From Aridibaculum aurantiacum (GTDB lineage: Bacteria; Bacteroidota; Bacteroidia; Chitinophagales; Chitinophagaceae): a stretch of 64,000 bases of DNA. This document shows, piece by piece, positions 15,465 to 24,176 of the stretch. A model generated the notes under the pieces. The model had not been told where the DNA came from, ran no database searches, and saw only the letters and a program-made list of their open reading frames with translations. The position numbers and the translations under genes were made by a program. The DNA lies in assembly GCF_017355875.1 (NCBI RefSeq), contig NZ_JAFEWC010000003.1:811001-875000 (forward strand), written 5' to 3'. Position 1 is the stretch's first letter, and every line of letters starts with the position of its first letter.

Positions 15465-18035
15465 ATGAACTACTTAATGAAGAACCAGATCAAGTGCCTG
15501 TCAGGCATACTCATTTTTCAATTTGCCTTTTTAGTGGCAGGCGCTCAGCAAATGCCAGGAAAAATCAATTCAAAAGATACAGTAGTAATTGCAGGGCCTG
15601 AATATGGCACTTCCGGCAGGCACCAGTGGTTATGGGGCAGGAACTACCGTAAAGATTGGACGGTGCCCGTTAAGGTGCCAATCATTGACTTGAGTACAAC
15701 GTATGGTGGATTGAAACCTGTAAAAGCAGGTGGAGGTAACCAAACGAAATCTCTGCAGGTAGAAACAAAAGATGGCAAGCTGTACGCTTTACGTACGGTG
15801 AACAAAACACTCGGTAAAGTATTACCTAAAGAATTCCTGGGAACTTTCATAGAGGATTTGGTAGACGATAAAGTTTCTATGTCGCACCCTTATGGTGCTG
15901 CGGCTGTACCACTTTTGGCTAAAACTGCAGGCGTATACCATACCTACCCTCAATATGTTTACCTGCCACGCCAGCCTGCCCTCGACACCTTCAACGATAA
16001 GTTTGCAGACAAACTATACTTATTTGAACAAAAGATAGACAGCGACTGGGAAGATTCTGACAACCTCGGCAACTACAAGAAATACATTAGCACCAAAAAC
16101 CTGCTGGGCAAAAAGTTGGAGGATAATGATAATACTGTGGACCAGCGGGCATATCTAAGGGCACGTTTCCTGGATTTATTTATAAACGATTGGGATCGCC
16201 ACGAAGATCAGTGGGAGTGGGGTGAGCGCAAAACCGATAGCCTGACTGTGTATACTGCTGTGCCCCAAGACCGCGACCAGGCATTTTTTACTTTTAATGG
16301 TGTGCTTCTGAAAACGTTGATAGGCGTTTCCGGCTTAAGCTATTTCCAGCCTTTTAAGGATGATCTGAAGAATGTAAAACGCTTCAACTACGAACAAAGA
16401 AATCTTGACCGCTTTTTTGCCAATGAACTTTCCAAAGCTGACTGGATGCAAACAGCAAAGCAAATGCAGGCAGTACTTACAGATTCTGTAATTGAAGCTG
16501 CCGTTAGGCAAATGCCACCGGAAAGCTTCGCCATTTCAGGCCAAAACATCATTCAGACCCTGAAGGCCAGGAGAGAAAAGATAGATGACTGGGCAAACGA
16601 GTATTACCTGTTTTTAGCCAGGGAAGTAGACATTGCAGGCAGCGAAAAGCATGAAAAGTTTGAAGTGAAAAGGCTGGATGAAAAACGTGTAGCGGTAAAT
16701 ATTTACAAGATCACTAAAGAGGGAAAGCAAAAGGAGACACCTTTGTATTCACGAGTTTTTACCACAGATGAAACCCGTGAGATACGCTTGTACGGCATCT
16801 CAGGAAATGATGTATTTGATGTTTCGGGCCAGGAGAAATTCGGATTGAAGATCCGTCTGATAGGTGGTGATGAAACAGACTCTTTCCTGGTGAGGAGCTC
16901 CAAAATTCATATTTATGATAACAGGGATAACTACATAAATGCACCTGGCGTACGAAAGCATTTATCATCGGATACATCCATCCATTCCTTTAAGTACAAC
17001 AGCTTCCTGTACAGTAAACGAGGATTGGCTCCAACCATATTCTTTAGCAACGATGACCGTTTATTTGTAGGTCTCCGCTATAGCATTCTTACCAATAAAT
17101 GGAGGAAAGAACCATTTGCTTCAAAACAAGCTATACAAGCCAATTATTCCATATCCCAGCGAGGGTTCAGTGGTATCTATTCAGGTTATTTTCCAAAAGC
17201 AGTTGGAAGGGCTGACATGGAATTGTACGGTATGTACGACCAAATAAGATGGACCAACTTCTTTGGCCTTGGTAACGAAACAGAGTTTGCTGTTGATGAT
17301 ATTGATTACTACCGTGCACGTACAGAGGAGTGGGAAGGACGTGCTGGTCTGTTGCGCCGGATGGGGCGGCATCATGTAAGGCTGAATGCAAACTTCAGAA
17401 GAGTGCGTGTAATTCAAGACCTGGATAGATTTGTAGGCAAACAAGTAGCTGATCCTAATAACGAAATGTATAAACCTAAAGCTTTTGCAGGGCCGCAATT
17501 GGGTTACTACTTCCATATTTTAAATGACTCCATTGCACCAACTAAAGGCATCCAATTATATGCGAATGCTTCTTATATGCAGAACCTGCAGGCAAGGGAT
17601 AGGGCAGTAGGAGATTTTTCGGCTGATGCTATGTTTTATATTCCGCTGGTGCCAGATTTCTCATTGGCCCTCCGTGCAGGTGCTAAAACTGTAACTGGTA
17701 ATCCTGAGTTTTACCAGTATGCCTCACTGGGTGGTAGCCAGGAAATGCGAGCCTTTAGACGGGGAAGGTATTGGGGTAAGACTGCCGTTTACAACAGCAA
17801 TGAACTGCGATATATAAAAGATGTAAAAAGCTACGTCTACAATGGAAAGTTAGGCTTCCTGTTTTTCTATGACAACGGAAGGGTGTGGATGCCTAACGAA
17901 AAATCGAATGTATGGCACGATGGCTATGGTTTTGGCGTCTTCCTTGCGCCATTCAATAAAATCTCAGCAGATGTTACTTACGGCTTCTCCCGCGATGACA
18001 GGTTGATCCAGTTGCGCCTTGCCAGGACTTTCTAA
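15465..18035 (+). CDS. Outer-membrane barrel protein with kinase-like N-terminal domain
   Basis: 856 residues (an ATG at 15477 would also serve). A signal peptide ends near GAQQ at 29. Residues about 80-400 show a protein-kinase-like order: glycine loop GGGNQTKS (89-96), strand KLYALRTVNK (105-114), catalytic-loop-like NDWDRHEDQW (241-250) and a metal-site-like PQDRDQAF (267-274), comparable to HipA/CotH/FAM20-type kinases. From about 530 the protein is beta-barrel-like and ends in an aromatic strand (RLIQLRLARTF), as in BamA/TamA-type surface antigens. In related Bacteroidota proteins this part can follow a metallophosphoesterase, which is missing here. The kinase assignment is my inference. 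Confidence 0.7.
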   Translation: MNYLMKNQIKCLSGILIFQFAFLVAGAQQMPGKINSKDTVVIAGPEYGTSGRHQWLWGRNYRKDWTVPVKVPIIDLSTTYGGLKPVKAGGGNQTKSLQVETKDGKLYALRTVNKTLGKVLPKEFLGTFIEDLVDDKVSMSHPYGAAAVPLLAKTAGVYHTYPQYVYLPRQPALDTFNDKFADKLYLFEQKIDSDWEDSDNLGNYKKYISTKNLLGKKLEDNDNTVDQRAYLRARFLDLFINDWDRHEDQWEWGERKTDSLTVYTAVPQDRDQAFFTFNGVLLKTLIGVSGLSYFQPFKDDLKNVKRFNYEQRNLDRFFANELSKADWMQTAKQMQAVLTDSVIEAAVRQMPPESFAISGQNIIQTLKARREKIDDWANEYYLFLAREVDIAGSEKHEKFEVKRLDEKRVAVNIYKITKEGKQKETPLYSRVFTTDETREIRLYGISGNDVFDVSGQEKFGLKIRLIGGDETDSFLVRSSKIHIYDNRDNYINAPGVRKHLSSDTSIHSFKYNSFLYSKRGLAPTIFFSNDDRLFVGLRYSILTNKWRKEPFASKQAIQANYSISQRGFSGIYSGYFPKAVGRADMELYGMYDQIRWTNFFGLGNETEFAVDDIDYYRARTEEWEGRAGLLRRMGRHHVRLNANFRRVRVIQDLDRFVGKQVADPNNEMYKPKAFAGPQLGYYFHILNDSIAPTKGIQLYANASYMQNLQARDRAVGDFSADAMFYIPLVPDFSLALRAGAKTVTGNPEFYQYASLGGSQEMRAFRRGRYWGKTAVYNSNELRYIKDVKSYVYNGKLGFLFFYDNGRVWMPNEKSNVWHDGYGFGVFLAPFNKISADVTYGFSRDDRLIQLRLARTF

Positions 18036-18194
18036 TCATCCTCAACATTTCACCTGCTTTACTTGATGGTGACAACTGTCAGCTTCATTTGTGTGAAACG
18101 GTGACAACAAGTGGTTTTGCCTTTCAGGATTATAAATTTCTTTGTACGGACCAGTTTTGGCTGGTTACTGCTGTTGAAGTATATTTAATAGTCT

Positions 18195-18226
18195 CACATG
18201 TAAATGTGATGTACAACCCACTTTTG
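18195..18226 (+). promoter_or_regulatory. Dyad TCACAT-N4-ATGTGA before the TPR lipoprotein gene
   Basis: A perfect 6+6 dyad (TCACAT 18194-18199, ATGTGA 18204-18209) lies 40 nt before the start codon at 18250. A -7-like box, CACTTTTG at 18219-18226 (7 of 8 to TAnnTTTG), follows 10 nt after the 5+5 core. The same dyad precedes four other genes of the window. Here the spacing to the -7 box is shorter than at the others (24 nt), so it may act as an operator rather than an activator site, or another promoter is used. Confidence 0.5.
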
Positions 18227-18249
18227 TTTAACCTTAAAACAAGCTCCAT

Positions 18250-18918
18250 ATGAAGCCATTTATTACTCTCTCTGTTGTTATTGGTTTACTTGCATCCTGT
18301 GTTTCCCCTCAAGAGAAAGCCGCAAAAGCTTACGATGAAGGCGTGGCACTTGCTAAACAGGCTGAAGCCACCAAGGAAAAAGGTGATGCGCAAGCTGCAT
18401 TAGCACTAAGCAAACAATCTCTCGACAAGCTGAACGAAGCTAAGCAGCATGATTCCACGCATGCAGGACTGCATACTGCAATGGCGCACAGTTATTTTGT
18501 AGCTGGACAACATGCTGAAGCAATGAGCCAATATAAAATAGCAAACGCTAAAGAAGGCGAGAAAGCAGCGAATTATCGCGAAATGGGGCTAATCAAATTA
18601 ATCCAGGGCGAGTTGAGCGAAGGTCACGATCTGCTGGATAAAGCCGTTGCACTTGATCATTCTAAAGACATGATTGATGAGATCAATAAAGGTGTGGTAC
18701 AAGTAGGAGAAAAGAGCTTTCAGAATGGAGAGGAAGTAAAAGCTAAAGGTGATAAGGAAACAGCTAAAAAACACTACAGCTATGCAATGAATGTTATGAT
18801 GCTTGCATACTATTACGACAACAACAGGAAAGATGTAGCAGAGAAGATTGCAAAATATGCAGATGAATATGGAGATTATACTATTAAGGTTCAATATACA
18901 AAGCTGAGCCAGCAGTAA
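18250..18918 (+). CDS. TPR-type lipoprotein
   Basis: 222 residues. Lipoprotein signal MKPFITLSVVIGLLASC with the lipidated Cys at 17. The mature protein is helical, with tetratricopeptide-like repeats (AGLHTAMAHSYFVAGQHAEAMSQY at about 76-99 and following units) and many Ala/Lys residues. It should be anchored in the periplasmic or outer-membrane face and act as a scaffold. Its promoter carries the shared dyad, tying it to the receptor, regulator and kinase genes below. Confidence 0.75.
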   Translation: MKPFITLSVVIGLLASCVSPQEKAAKAYDEGVALAKQAEATKEKGDAQAALALSKQSLDKLNEAKQHDSTHAGLHTAMAHSYFVAGQHAEAMSQYKIANAKEGEKAANYREMGLIKLIQGELSEGHDLLDKAVALDHSKDMIDEINKGVVQVGEKSFQNGEEVKAKGDKETAKKHYSYAMNVMMLAYYYDNNRKDVAEKIAKYADEYGDYTIKVQYTKLSQQ

Positions 18919-18948
18919 GCATATTCTTTACTTATTTACTAAAATGAA

Positions 18949-18972
18949 AGAAGCCCCAGGAATGGGGCTTCT
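18949..18972 (+). terminator. Probable terminator, possibly two-way
   Basis: Ten-bp stem 18949-18958 with 18963-18972 and a GGAA loop follow the TPR gene by 30 nt and precede the end of the convergent small gene. T-runs on both sides are weak. Confidence 0.6.
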
Positions 18973-18993
18973 TGTATAAGTGGAAAACAATGT

Positions 18994-19179
18994 CTAAAAA
19001 TTGAATTTACTGGTGAGCGTCCAGGCGTTTATTTCTTCTGTAGTCTTGGTTTTCTTAACCTGCTTAACTACCTCCTCTTTTTTTTCTGTCGTAGAGCAGG
19101 CAACCGAGCAGCAATTGGTTTGTTTGGAAGTTAAAACCAGGATAACCAGTGGCGCAATCATCTTAAGTAAAGTTTTCAT
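18994..19179 (-). CDS. Small exported Cys-containing peptide
   Basis: 61 residues from the ATG at 19179 (the frame is open to 19200). It has a hydrophobic signal MKTLLKMIAPLVILVL, then TSKQTNCCSVACST and a Lys/Glu/Thr-rich tail. The Cys cluster after the signal could be a lipobox variant or a disulfide/metal site. No family recognised. The well-formed promoter upstream (TTG-N20-TACTTTTG with the abutting dyad) supports that it is a real gene belonging with the receptor and regulator genes. Confidence 0.6.
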   Translation of the reverse strand: MKTLLKMIAPLVILVLTSKQTNCCSVACSTTEKKEEVVKQVKKTKTTEEINAWTLTSKFNF

Positions 19180-19197
19180 AACCAGTTGTTGATGAAG

Positions 19198-19243
19198 CAA
19201 AAGTAATGTGACAGTGATGTGTGTACAATCACATAAATGGGTG
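19198..19243 (-). promoter_or_regulatory. Promoter with abutting dyad for the small exported peptide
   Basis: On the minus strand: -7 box TACTTTTG (19205-19198), a perfect match to TAnnTTTG, 20 nt below a TTG. Directly above that TTG is the dyad half CACAT at 19230-19234, with a degenerate partner (GGGTG, 19239-19243). The dyad-to--7 gap is 24 nt, the same as at the receptor and regulator genes. The -7 box is 18 nt from the ATG. Confidence 0.6.
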
Positions 19244-19274
19244 AAAAAGGTGAACCGGATTGTTCTGAAACTAA

Positions 19275-19309
19275 AAGTTCCACAGCCTCTTATAAGAGAT
19301 GTGGAACTT
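19275..19309 (-). terminator. Terminator of the outer-membrane receptor gene
   Basis: Ten-bp stem 19275-19284 with 19300-19309, topped by the palindrome CTCTTATAAGAG, lies 62 nt after the receptor stop on the minus strand; a short TTTT follows. Confidence 0.7.
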
Positions 19310-19371
19310 AAATCAACACTACACCTATGATCTGGAACTGCTTTTTTGAGTGTGTTTCTTTCTAGGAGGAA

Positions 19372-21810
19372 CTAGCCGCCGATCCTGTTTTGTTCCTCCA
19401 TTGCGCTACCGGTACTTCTTTTCTTTTGTGCGAATGTTTTACCAAACCTGTAGGTGAAAGAAAGTGATGTTACCCTGTTGTCCCACTGGCTATTGATGGT
19501 TGCATCTACGGTTGAGAACTTAGTGTAACCATTGTATTTCTGAATATAGAATGGGTCGCGAACGTTAAGCGTGATCTTTCCTTTGTTCTGTAAAACTGAT
19601 TTTGATGCGGCCAGGTTGAAAACTCCCATTGATCCGCTTCTGGATACTCCCTCAGCACTTCTTGTATTGTACCAGCCATTGATTTCTGCATCCCAGCCCT
19701 TTTGTAGTTTGAACTGCAGTGCTGCATAAAAATTAGCTGATATTGCTTTGTTATCTACATCTGTTTCACCTACACGTCCTTTAAAGCTGTTGTGAAAAAC
19801 AATATTGTTTGATACTACTGTCAGCCATTTATTAAGCGGCTTGTTGATGTTTACAGCAAGTCCAAATTGCTTCAGCGATGCAATGTTCTTTTTTATCAAT
19901 GTCACTTCTCTTGTGCCTGGCGTTGGTTCTACTACTTCAGAAATGGCATTGTCTACCTGTGTATAATGAAGTGTGGTGGTAATAGCATTTTTGTAGCTAT
20001 GACTGAACTCTATATTGTGGCTAAACTGCGGCTGCAGGTATGGATTACCTTGTTGTGATGTATACTGGTCAATGATAAAGATGAACGGGTTCAGATCGCG
20101 GTACTGCGGCCTGGTAATCCTGCGGCCATAGTTCAAGTTGAAATTGTTCTTATCATTTGCGGCATAGCTGAAATACACGGTTGGAAACAATTTGCCATAC
20201 TTATTGGTGAAGGTTGAGTTTCTTGTAACTGAGCGGCCACGGCCATGAGTATATTCATAACGTAAACCTGTTTGTACACTTAGCTTTTTACTAAGCGGCG
20301 TATTGAAGTTTACATAGCCTGCGTATACATTTTCCTGGTAAATAAAATGGTTGCTACGCTTTACATCCAACACCGAGTTGCCATAATAGATAGTGTCGAA
20401 CCTGATGTCGTTATCGCTGTTTACATAACTCACCTTTCCGCCTACTTCCAATTTTGATTTGTTGCTAAACGGCTTGCTGAAATCGATCTTAGCAGCATAT
20501 ACATCGAAGCCTGTAGGTAAGTATCCAAAAATAGTATCTGCTTTGCCTAATGGAGTGTGGTTGCCATCAAAGAAGCTATTGTAAAATCTTTGTTTGTGTT
20601 TGTCATTATAACTAATATAGTCTGCATCAAACACCAGCTCAGTTCCGGCACTATCCAATTTGTGTGTAAGGTTTAAGTTACTCCTGATGTTGGTAACATT
20701 TGGTATCATGTGGGTGCGACCATAGTTCACCGTTTGCAGGTCACCTACACGATCAAATATTTCGTTCACACTTTGTGCATTGTAATCCATTTTAGTATTG
20801 AAAGCAGTTACAGATGCTGAGGCTGATGTATTTTTAGAAAAATCATAGTCGATACCAATCTTGCCATTCATTGAATTTCTTGTCTCTGGCATAAATGTTC
20901 GTTGGCGGAAGATGAAATCTATAGCATTGGTTTGCTTATTCAGGATATTTCTCGACACCGAAAACTCCTGGAAGTTACCACGATATGCATAGTTGCCTGA
21001 AGTATACAAATTGAATTTCTTGTTGCGGTAGTTCAGGTTATAGCCGCCATTTACTTTAGGATAAACACCTTGTCCATAGCTGGCATTCACACTGCCATTG
21101 ATACCTACGGTTCTGCTTTTCTTTGTTTTTATATTGATGATACCTGAGTTGCCTGCTGCATCATACTTAGCAGGAGGATTGGTCATTATCTCTATCTGAT
21201 CCAGTTCTGATGCCGTCATGCCTTTTAGCATATTCGCCAGGTCAGAACCACTGATGAAGCTAGGTTTTCCATCAATATATACTTGCACGCCTTGCTTGCC
21301 TTTCAGGCTGATGTTTCCTTCTCTGTCTACTGTTACGCCTGGTGCTTTTTCCAACACCTCTAATGCTGTACTTCCTGCATTGGAAGGAGCTGCCTCTACA
21401 TTCACCACCATTTTATCGGCTTTCATTTCTACATATGGCTTGCGTGCAGTAACTACTACATCAGCTAGTTTTTTTGTTTGCTGCTGCAGTTCTATAGTAG
21501 GAAGCTCTACATCTTTATCAGCTACAGTAAAAGGATTACTTGATTGTTCCTGCACACCAACACCAGTCAACTTTACCAGGTATACCCCAGGTGTAACGTT
21601 AGTAAACATGAACCCGCCTTGTTTGTTGGTGATCTCGATCTTAACTACAGAATAGTCTGCAGCTTTAAGTAACGTAACAGAGATGTTCTCTATTCCTGTG
21701 CCTTTGCTTAATCCTCTACCTGATACTTTATAGCTGCCTGTCTGAGCATTTGCTATATAGCTGTTAGCGCTCATAACCAGCACCAGGAGAATTGCAATTA
21801 GCTTTTTCAT
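19372..21810 (-). CDS. Outer-membrane beta-barrel receptor (OMP_b-brl_3 type)
   Basis: 812 residues. Signal peptide to about 22, then a carboxypeptidase-regulatory-like beta-sandwich (about 25-115, KVSGRGLSKGTGIENISVTLL), then a plug (VVVTARKPYVEMKADKMVVNV, TALEVLEKAPGVTVDREGNISLKGKQGVQVYIDGKPSF, MTNPPAKYDAAGNSGIINIKTKK) and a barrel to the end. This is the layout of the Bacteroidota outer-membrane barrel family related to TonB-dependent receptors. The ligand is unknown. It has its own promoter with the shared dyad and lies immediately below the LuxR-type regulator gene. Confidence 0.9.
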   Translation of the reverse strand: MKKLIAILLVLVMSANSYIANAQTGSYKVSGRGLSKGTGIENISVTLLKAADYSVVKIEITNKQGGFMFTNVTPGVYLVKLTGVGVQEQSSNPFTVADKDVELPTIELQQQTKKLADVVVTARKPYVEMKADKMVVNVEAAPSNAGSTALEVLEKAPGVTVDREGNISLKGKQGVQVYIDGKPSFISGSDLANMLKGMTASELDQIEIMTNPPAKYDAAGNSGIINIKTKKSRTVGINGSVNASYGQGVYPKVNGGYNLNYRNKKFNLYTSGNYAYRGNFQEFSVSRNILNKQTNAIDFIFRQRTFMPETRNSMNGKIGIDYDFSKNTSASASVTAFNTKMDYNAQSVNEIFDRVGDLQTVNYGRTHMIPNVTNIRSNLNLTHKLDSAGTELVFDADYISYNDKHKQRFYNSFFDGNHTPLGKADTIFGYLPTGFDVYAAKIDFSKPFSNKSKLEVGGKVSYVNSDNDIRFDTIYYGNSVLDVKRSNHFIYQENVYAGYVNFNTPLSKKLSVQTGLRYEYTHGRGRSVTRNSTFTNKYGKLFPTVYFSYAANDKNNFNLNYGRRITRPQYRDLNPFIFIIDQYTSQQGNPYLQPQFSHNIEFSHSYKNAITTTLHYTQVDNAISEVVEPTPGTREVTLIKKNIASLKQFGLAVNINKPLNKWLTVVSNNIVFHNSFKGRVGETDVDNKAISANFYAALQFKLQKGWDAEINGWYNTRSAEGVSRSGSMGVFNLAASKSVLQNKGKITLNVRDPFYIQKYNGYTKFSTVDATINSQWDNRVTSLSFTYRFGKTFAQKKRSTGSAMEEQNRIGG

Positions 21811-21835
21811 TTTGTGTATTTTTTGCTTTGTAACG

Positions 21836-21881
21836 CAAATGTGGGCGATAGGTAACAGGCGTTCAATAGCATAACTATGTG
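21836..21881 (-). promoter_or_regulatory. Promoter with abutting dyad for the receptor gene
   Basis: Minus strand: -7 box CACATTTG (21843-21836, 7 of 8), TTG 20 nt above it, and directly above this the dyad AGCAT-N4-ATGTG (plus-strand reading, 21868-21881; 8 of 10 to the consensus). The gap between dyad and -7 box is 24 nt. Confidence 0.6.
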
Positions 21882-21921
21882 ACTTGGTATGTGCGGTAAA
21901 TGATGGGTATGAAGGGCAATA

Positions 21922-21949
21922 AAAAAGGACCGCTGTTGCGGTCCTTTTT
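21922..21949 (-). terminator. Strong terminator of the response-regulator gene
   Basis: Twelve-bp perfect stem 21922-21933 with 21938-21949, loop TGTT, T-run on the minus strand, 17 nt after the stop at 21967. Confidence 0.92.
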
Positions 21950-21966
21950 CAGAATGTGATAAACGG

Positions 21967-22599
21967 TTATACAAGTTTATCCTTGAAAGCTTTTGCTACT
22001 GCTTCACTTTTACTATTCACATGTAGCTTCTCGTATATCTTCTTTATATGACTACGCACTGTATCAATAGCTATATACATTTCAGCAGCAATCATCTTGT
22101 AACTATAGCCATCAACCAATAATTGTAACACTTGTTTTTCACGATCGCTCAGGTTGTAGTCTTCACCTTTTTCATTGTTCATGGCAGAAAACATCTTGAG
22201 CACCTGCGTAGCAATAGATGCGGTCATAGGTGCACCACCTGTTTGTGCTTCAGCAATGTATTCTAACAAACGTGCTGGCGGTGTTTTCTTTAATATATAT
22301 CCATTGGCGCCATTGCTTATGGCTTCAAATACATTTTTATTATCATCAAATACAGTAAGCATTAAAATCTTCACATCTGTATTTACAGCTCGTATTTTCT
22401 TTAATCCTTCAATGCCGTTTACAATAGGCATATCTATATCCATTAAAATGACATCTGGTTGGTAAGCCTCTACTTCGGCTACTACGTTCTCGCAGTTTTT
22501 AAAAGCAGCCAGCACTTCAAATCCATCTGAACCATTTATCAGCATAGTTAACCCTTCGCGCAGTTGAGGATTGTCTTCGTACAAAACGAGCTTGATCAT
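21967..22599 (-). CDS. LuxR/NarL-type response regulator
   Basis: 210 residues from the ATG at 22599 (the frame is open to 22647). Receiver domain with acidic pocket (YEDN at 7-10), phosphoacceptor D54 in ILMDIDMP, Thr in LMLTVFDD and Lys in ILKKTPP. C-terminal LuxR helix-turn-helix: LSDREKQVLQLLVDGYS and IAAEMYIAIDTVRSHIKKIYEKL. No kinase is adjacent; the only HisKA_3-type kinase in the window, the usual partner class, is at 38.8-41.9 kb and shares its upstream dyad. It probably regulates itself and the receptor. Confidence 0.92.
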   Translation of the reverse strand: MIKLVLYEDNPQLREGLTMLINGSDGFEVLAAFKNCENVVAEVEAYQPDVILMDIDMPIVNGIEGLKKIRAVNTDVKILMLTVFDDNKNVFEAISNGANGYILKKTPPARLLEYIAEAQTGGAPMTASIATQVLKMFSAMNNEKGEDYNLSDREKQVLQLLVDGYSYKMIAAEMYIAIDTVRSHIKKIYEKLHVNSKSEAVAKAFKDKLV

Positions 22600-22617
22600 A
22601 AGCAATAAATATTTTAG

Positions 22618-22663
22618 CAAATGTAACACGCTGTCAGGTGGCAGCAAATCACATAAGTATGTT
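22618..22663 (-). promoter_or_regulatory. Promoter with abutting dyad for the response-regulator gene
   Basis: Minus strand: -7 box TACATTTG (22625-22618), a perfect match, TTTG 19 nt above it, and directly above this the dyad CACAT-N4-ATGTT (22650-22663, 9 of 10). The gap between dyad and -7 box is 24 nt and from -7 box to ATG 18 nt, as at the small exported peptide gene. The dyad centre would lie near -44, a class-II activator position. Confidence 0.65.
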
Positions 22664-22816
22664 AGGAGAATGAACCAGTTATGACAGAAAAGAATTATAT
22701 GCGACCATTAGGAAGCTGATCCTGTACAAACAAAACTAAAACAGCGCCGATTGGAGGATCAAGGATTAACATATCCGGCATGGTATGAAATATGAATCAT
22801 CCTATGAAAAAACTTT

Positions 22817-23245
22817 ATGGAAAACATGCTTCCTGATACAGATATCACACTTGAGCATTCTACACCTGTGGAAAAAAGTATCCAGCACAACCTGAATGAA
22901 TATTACCAGCAACAAGAAGCAATAGAGCGCCGCTTACTTGAACTGGACAATGAATGGGACCTGGAGCGGGTGTTGTTTTTATTATCATCCTCTGTTACTA
23001 TACCATCGCTTTTACTTTCGCTAAAGCAGAGCCAGAAGTGGCTTATTCTGCCAGCTATACTTTCAGGCGCTATGCTCAGTCATGCCATCACCAACTGGTG
23101 TCCGCCTACACCACTTCTTAAAAGAATGGGTTTTAGAAGCAGGGTAGAGATAGAAAAAGAGCGCTATGCATTAAAAGCTTTACGAGGCGATTTTCGTGAT
23201 ATGTTGGATGTACCAAATTCAGTTTGGAATGCGGTGAATAAGTAA
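22817..23245 (+). CDS. Small DUF2892-like membrane protein
   Basis: 142 residues: a hydrophilic N-terminal half with a coiled-coil-like stretch (LNEYYQQQEAIERRLLELDNEWDLER) and a helical membrane hairpin (about 53-66 and 73-95) followed by NWCPPTPLLKRMGFR and EIEKERYALKALRGDF. The hairpin plus CPP/LLKRMG pattern resembles YgaP-type DUF2892 domains. Function unknown. It is divergent from the response-regulator gene. Confidence 0.65.
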   Translation: MENMLPDTDITLEHSTPVEKSIQHNLNEYYQQQEAIERRLLELDNEWDLERVLFLLSSSVTIPSLLLSLKQSQKWLILPAILSGAMLSHAITNWCPPTPLLKRMGFRSRVEIEKERYALKALRGDFRDMLDVPNSVWNAVNK

Positions 23246-23365
23246 GGCAGCTCCACTGCACGTCTTATGCGTTATGCCTTGTTTATTTAGATTTGCACAT
23301 CATATTCAATGTAAATAATATGGCATGCTTATTATGCTGAAGATGATGATTCAACTAAACAAACA

Positions 23366-23833
23366 ATGAAATTAACTGCTATGAAAAGAAGACTTGTCTT
23401 GTGGGTAGCCATTGGGCTGTTTGCCCTGCCTGCCAATGTATTTGCCGTTTCAGGTTCTGTAGACATTGCTGAAGCCGCTAAAGAAGTAACGCATGAGCCT
23501 GCAATTGGTTCCATTCAGCAGGCAATGAAAGATTTCAGGGAGTTATCCCGCAAAGAAAAGAAGTCTAAGATCAAGCAGATGAAAGCTGCTATCAAAGATT
23601 ACAAAAAGCAAAAAGCAGCAGGTGATGCAGATGTGAACATGCTCCTGTTGGTTTTGCTTGCTATCCTGATACCACCATTAGCAGTGTACCTGCACGAAGG
23701 TGAGATCAACACCAAGTTTTGGATATCATTGTTGCTAACCATTCTTGGTTTCGCTCTTTTTGGTTCGTTTGGTGCTATTTTCTTAGGATCATTATTAGGT
23801 ATCATTTATGCCTTGATCGTAGTTCTGTCTTAA
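23366..23833 (+). CDS. YqaE/Pmp3-family membrane protein with long N-terminus
   Basis: 155 residues (an ATG at 23381 is an alternative start). A signal peptide (to about FAVSG), a charged linker (REKKSKIKQMKAAIKDYKKQK) and a C-terminal Pmp3 domain (about 93-155): LLLVLLAILIPPLAVYLHEGEINTKFW then LLLTILGFALFGSFGAIFLGSLLGIIYALIV. Pmp3 proteins are small stress-linked membrane proteins; the exported N-terminal region is an addition seen in Bacteroidota. A perfect -7 box TAGATTTG stands at 23288-23295. Confidence 0.85.
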   Translation: MKLTAMKRRLVLWVAIGLFALPANVFAVSGSVDIAEAAKEVTHEPAIGSIQQAMKDFRELSRKEKKSKIKQMKAAIKDYKKQKAAGDADVNMLLLVLLAILIPPLAVYLHEGEINTKFWISLLLTILGFALFGSFGAIFLGSLLGIIYALIVVLS

Positions 23834-23857
23834 GCACCATTATCATAAGAAATAAAA

Positions 23858-23880
23858 AGACCCGCTGAAAAAGCGGGTCT
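23858..23880 (+). terminator. Intrinsic terminator
   Basis: Nine-bp stem 23858-23866 with 23872-23880, A-rich loop, 24 nt after the Pmp3-family gene; it can also serve the convergent small gene. Confidence 0.8.
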
Positions 23881-23902
23881 TATATGTTTAAGAAAGTTCT
23901 TT

Positions 23903-24055
23903 TTATAACAGGTCCATTGCTTTTGCAAAAAACGTTACAACCAATGGAAGCAATAGCCAGAAATATTCGGCTTTAAAGATCAACATCAGTATCATTCCTA
24001 TGAGCGATAAAAAGAAGTAAAGCCAATATTTGCCGGTAGATTTAGTTGTTTCCAT
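23903..24055 (-). CDS. Small two-helix membrane protein (50 aa)
   Basis: 50 residues from the ATG at 24055 (the frame is open to 24100). Two hydrophobic helices (YWLYFFLSLIGMILMLIF and FWLLLPLVVTFFAKAM) fill nearly the whole chain. It is convergent with the Pmp3-family gene. No family recognised; composition and length support a real small membrane protein. Confidence 0.55.
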   Translation of the reverse strand: METTKSTGKYWLYFFLSLIGMILMLIFKAEYFWLLLPLVVTFFAKAMDLL

Positions 24056-24176
24056 GAATAAAATTTTGGGCAAAAATAGGCCTTGCTGTTTTTCATCCAA
24101 ATAAATTGTTTTGATAGTGTATTAATTACACTATTGATATGTTTAGAGTATTTTCGCCATCTAAAAACCTACTACT

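Noticed and set aside
19867-20058. Plus-strand frame inside the outer-membrane receptor gene
   Set aside because: Antisense shadow; biased residues follow from the codons of the real gene.
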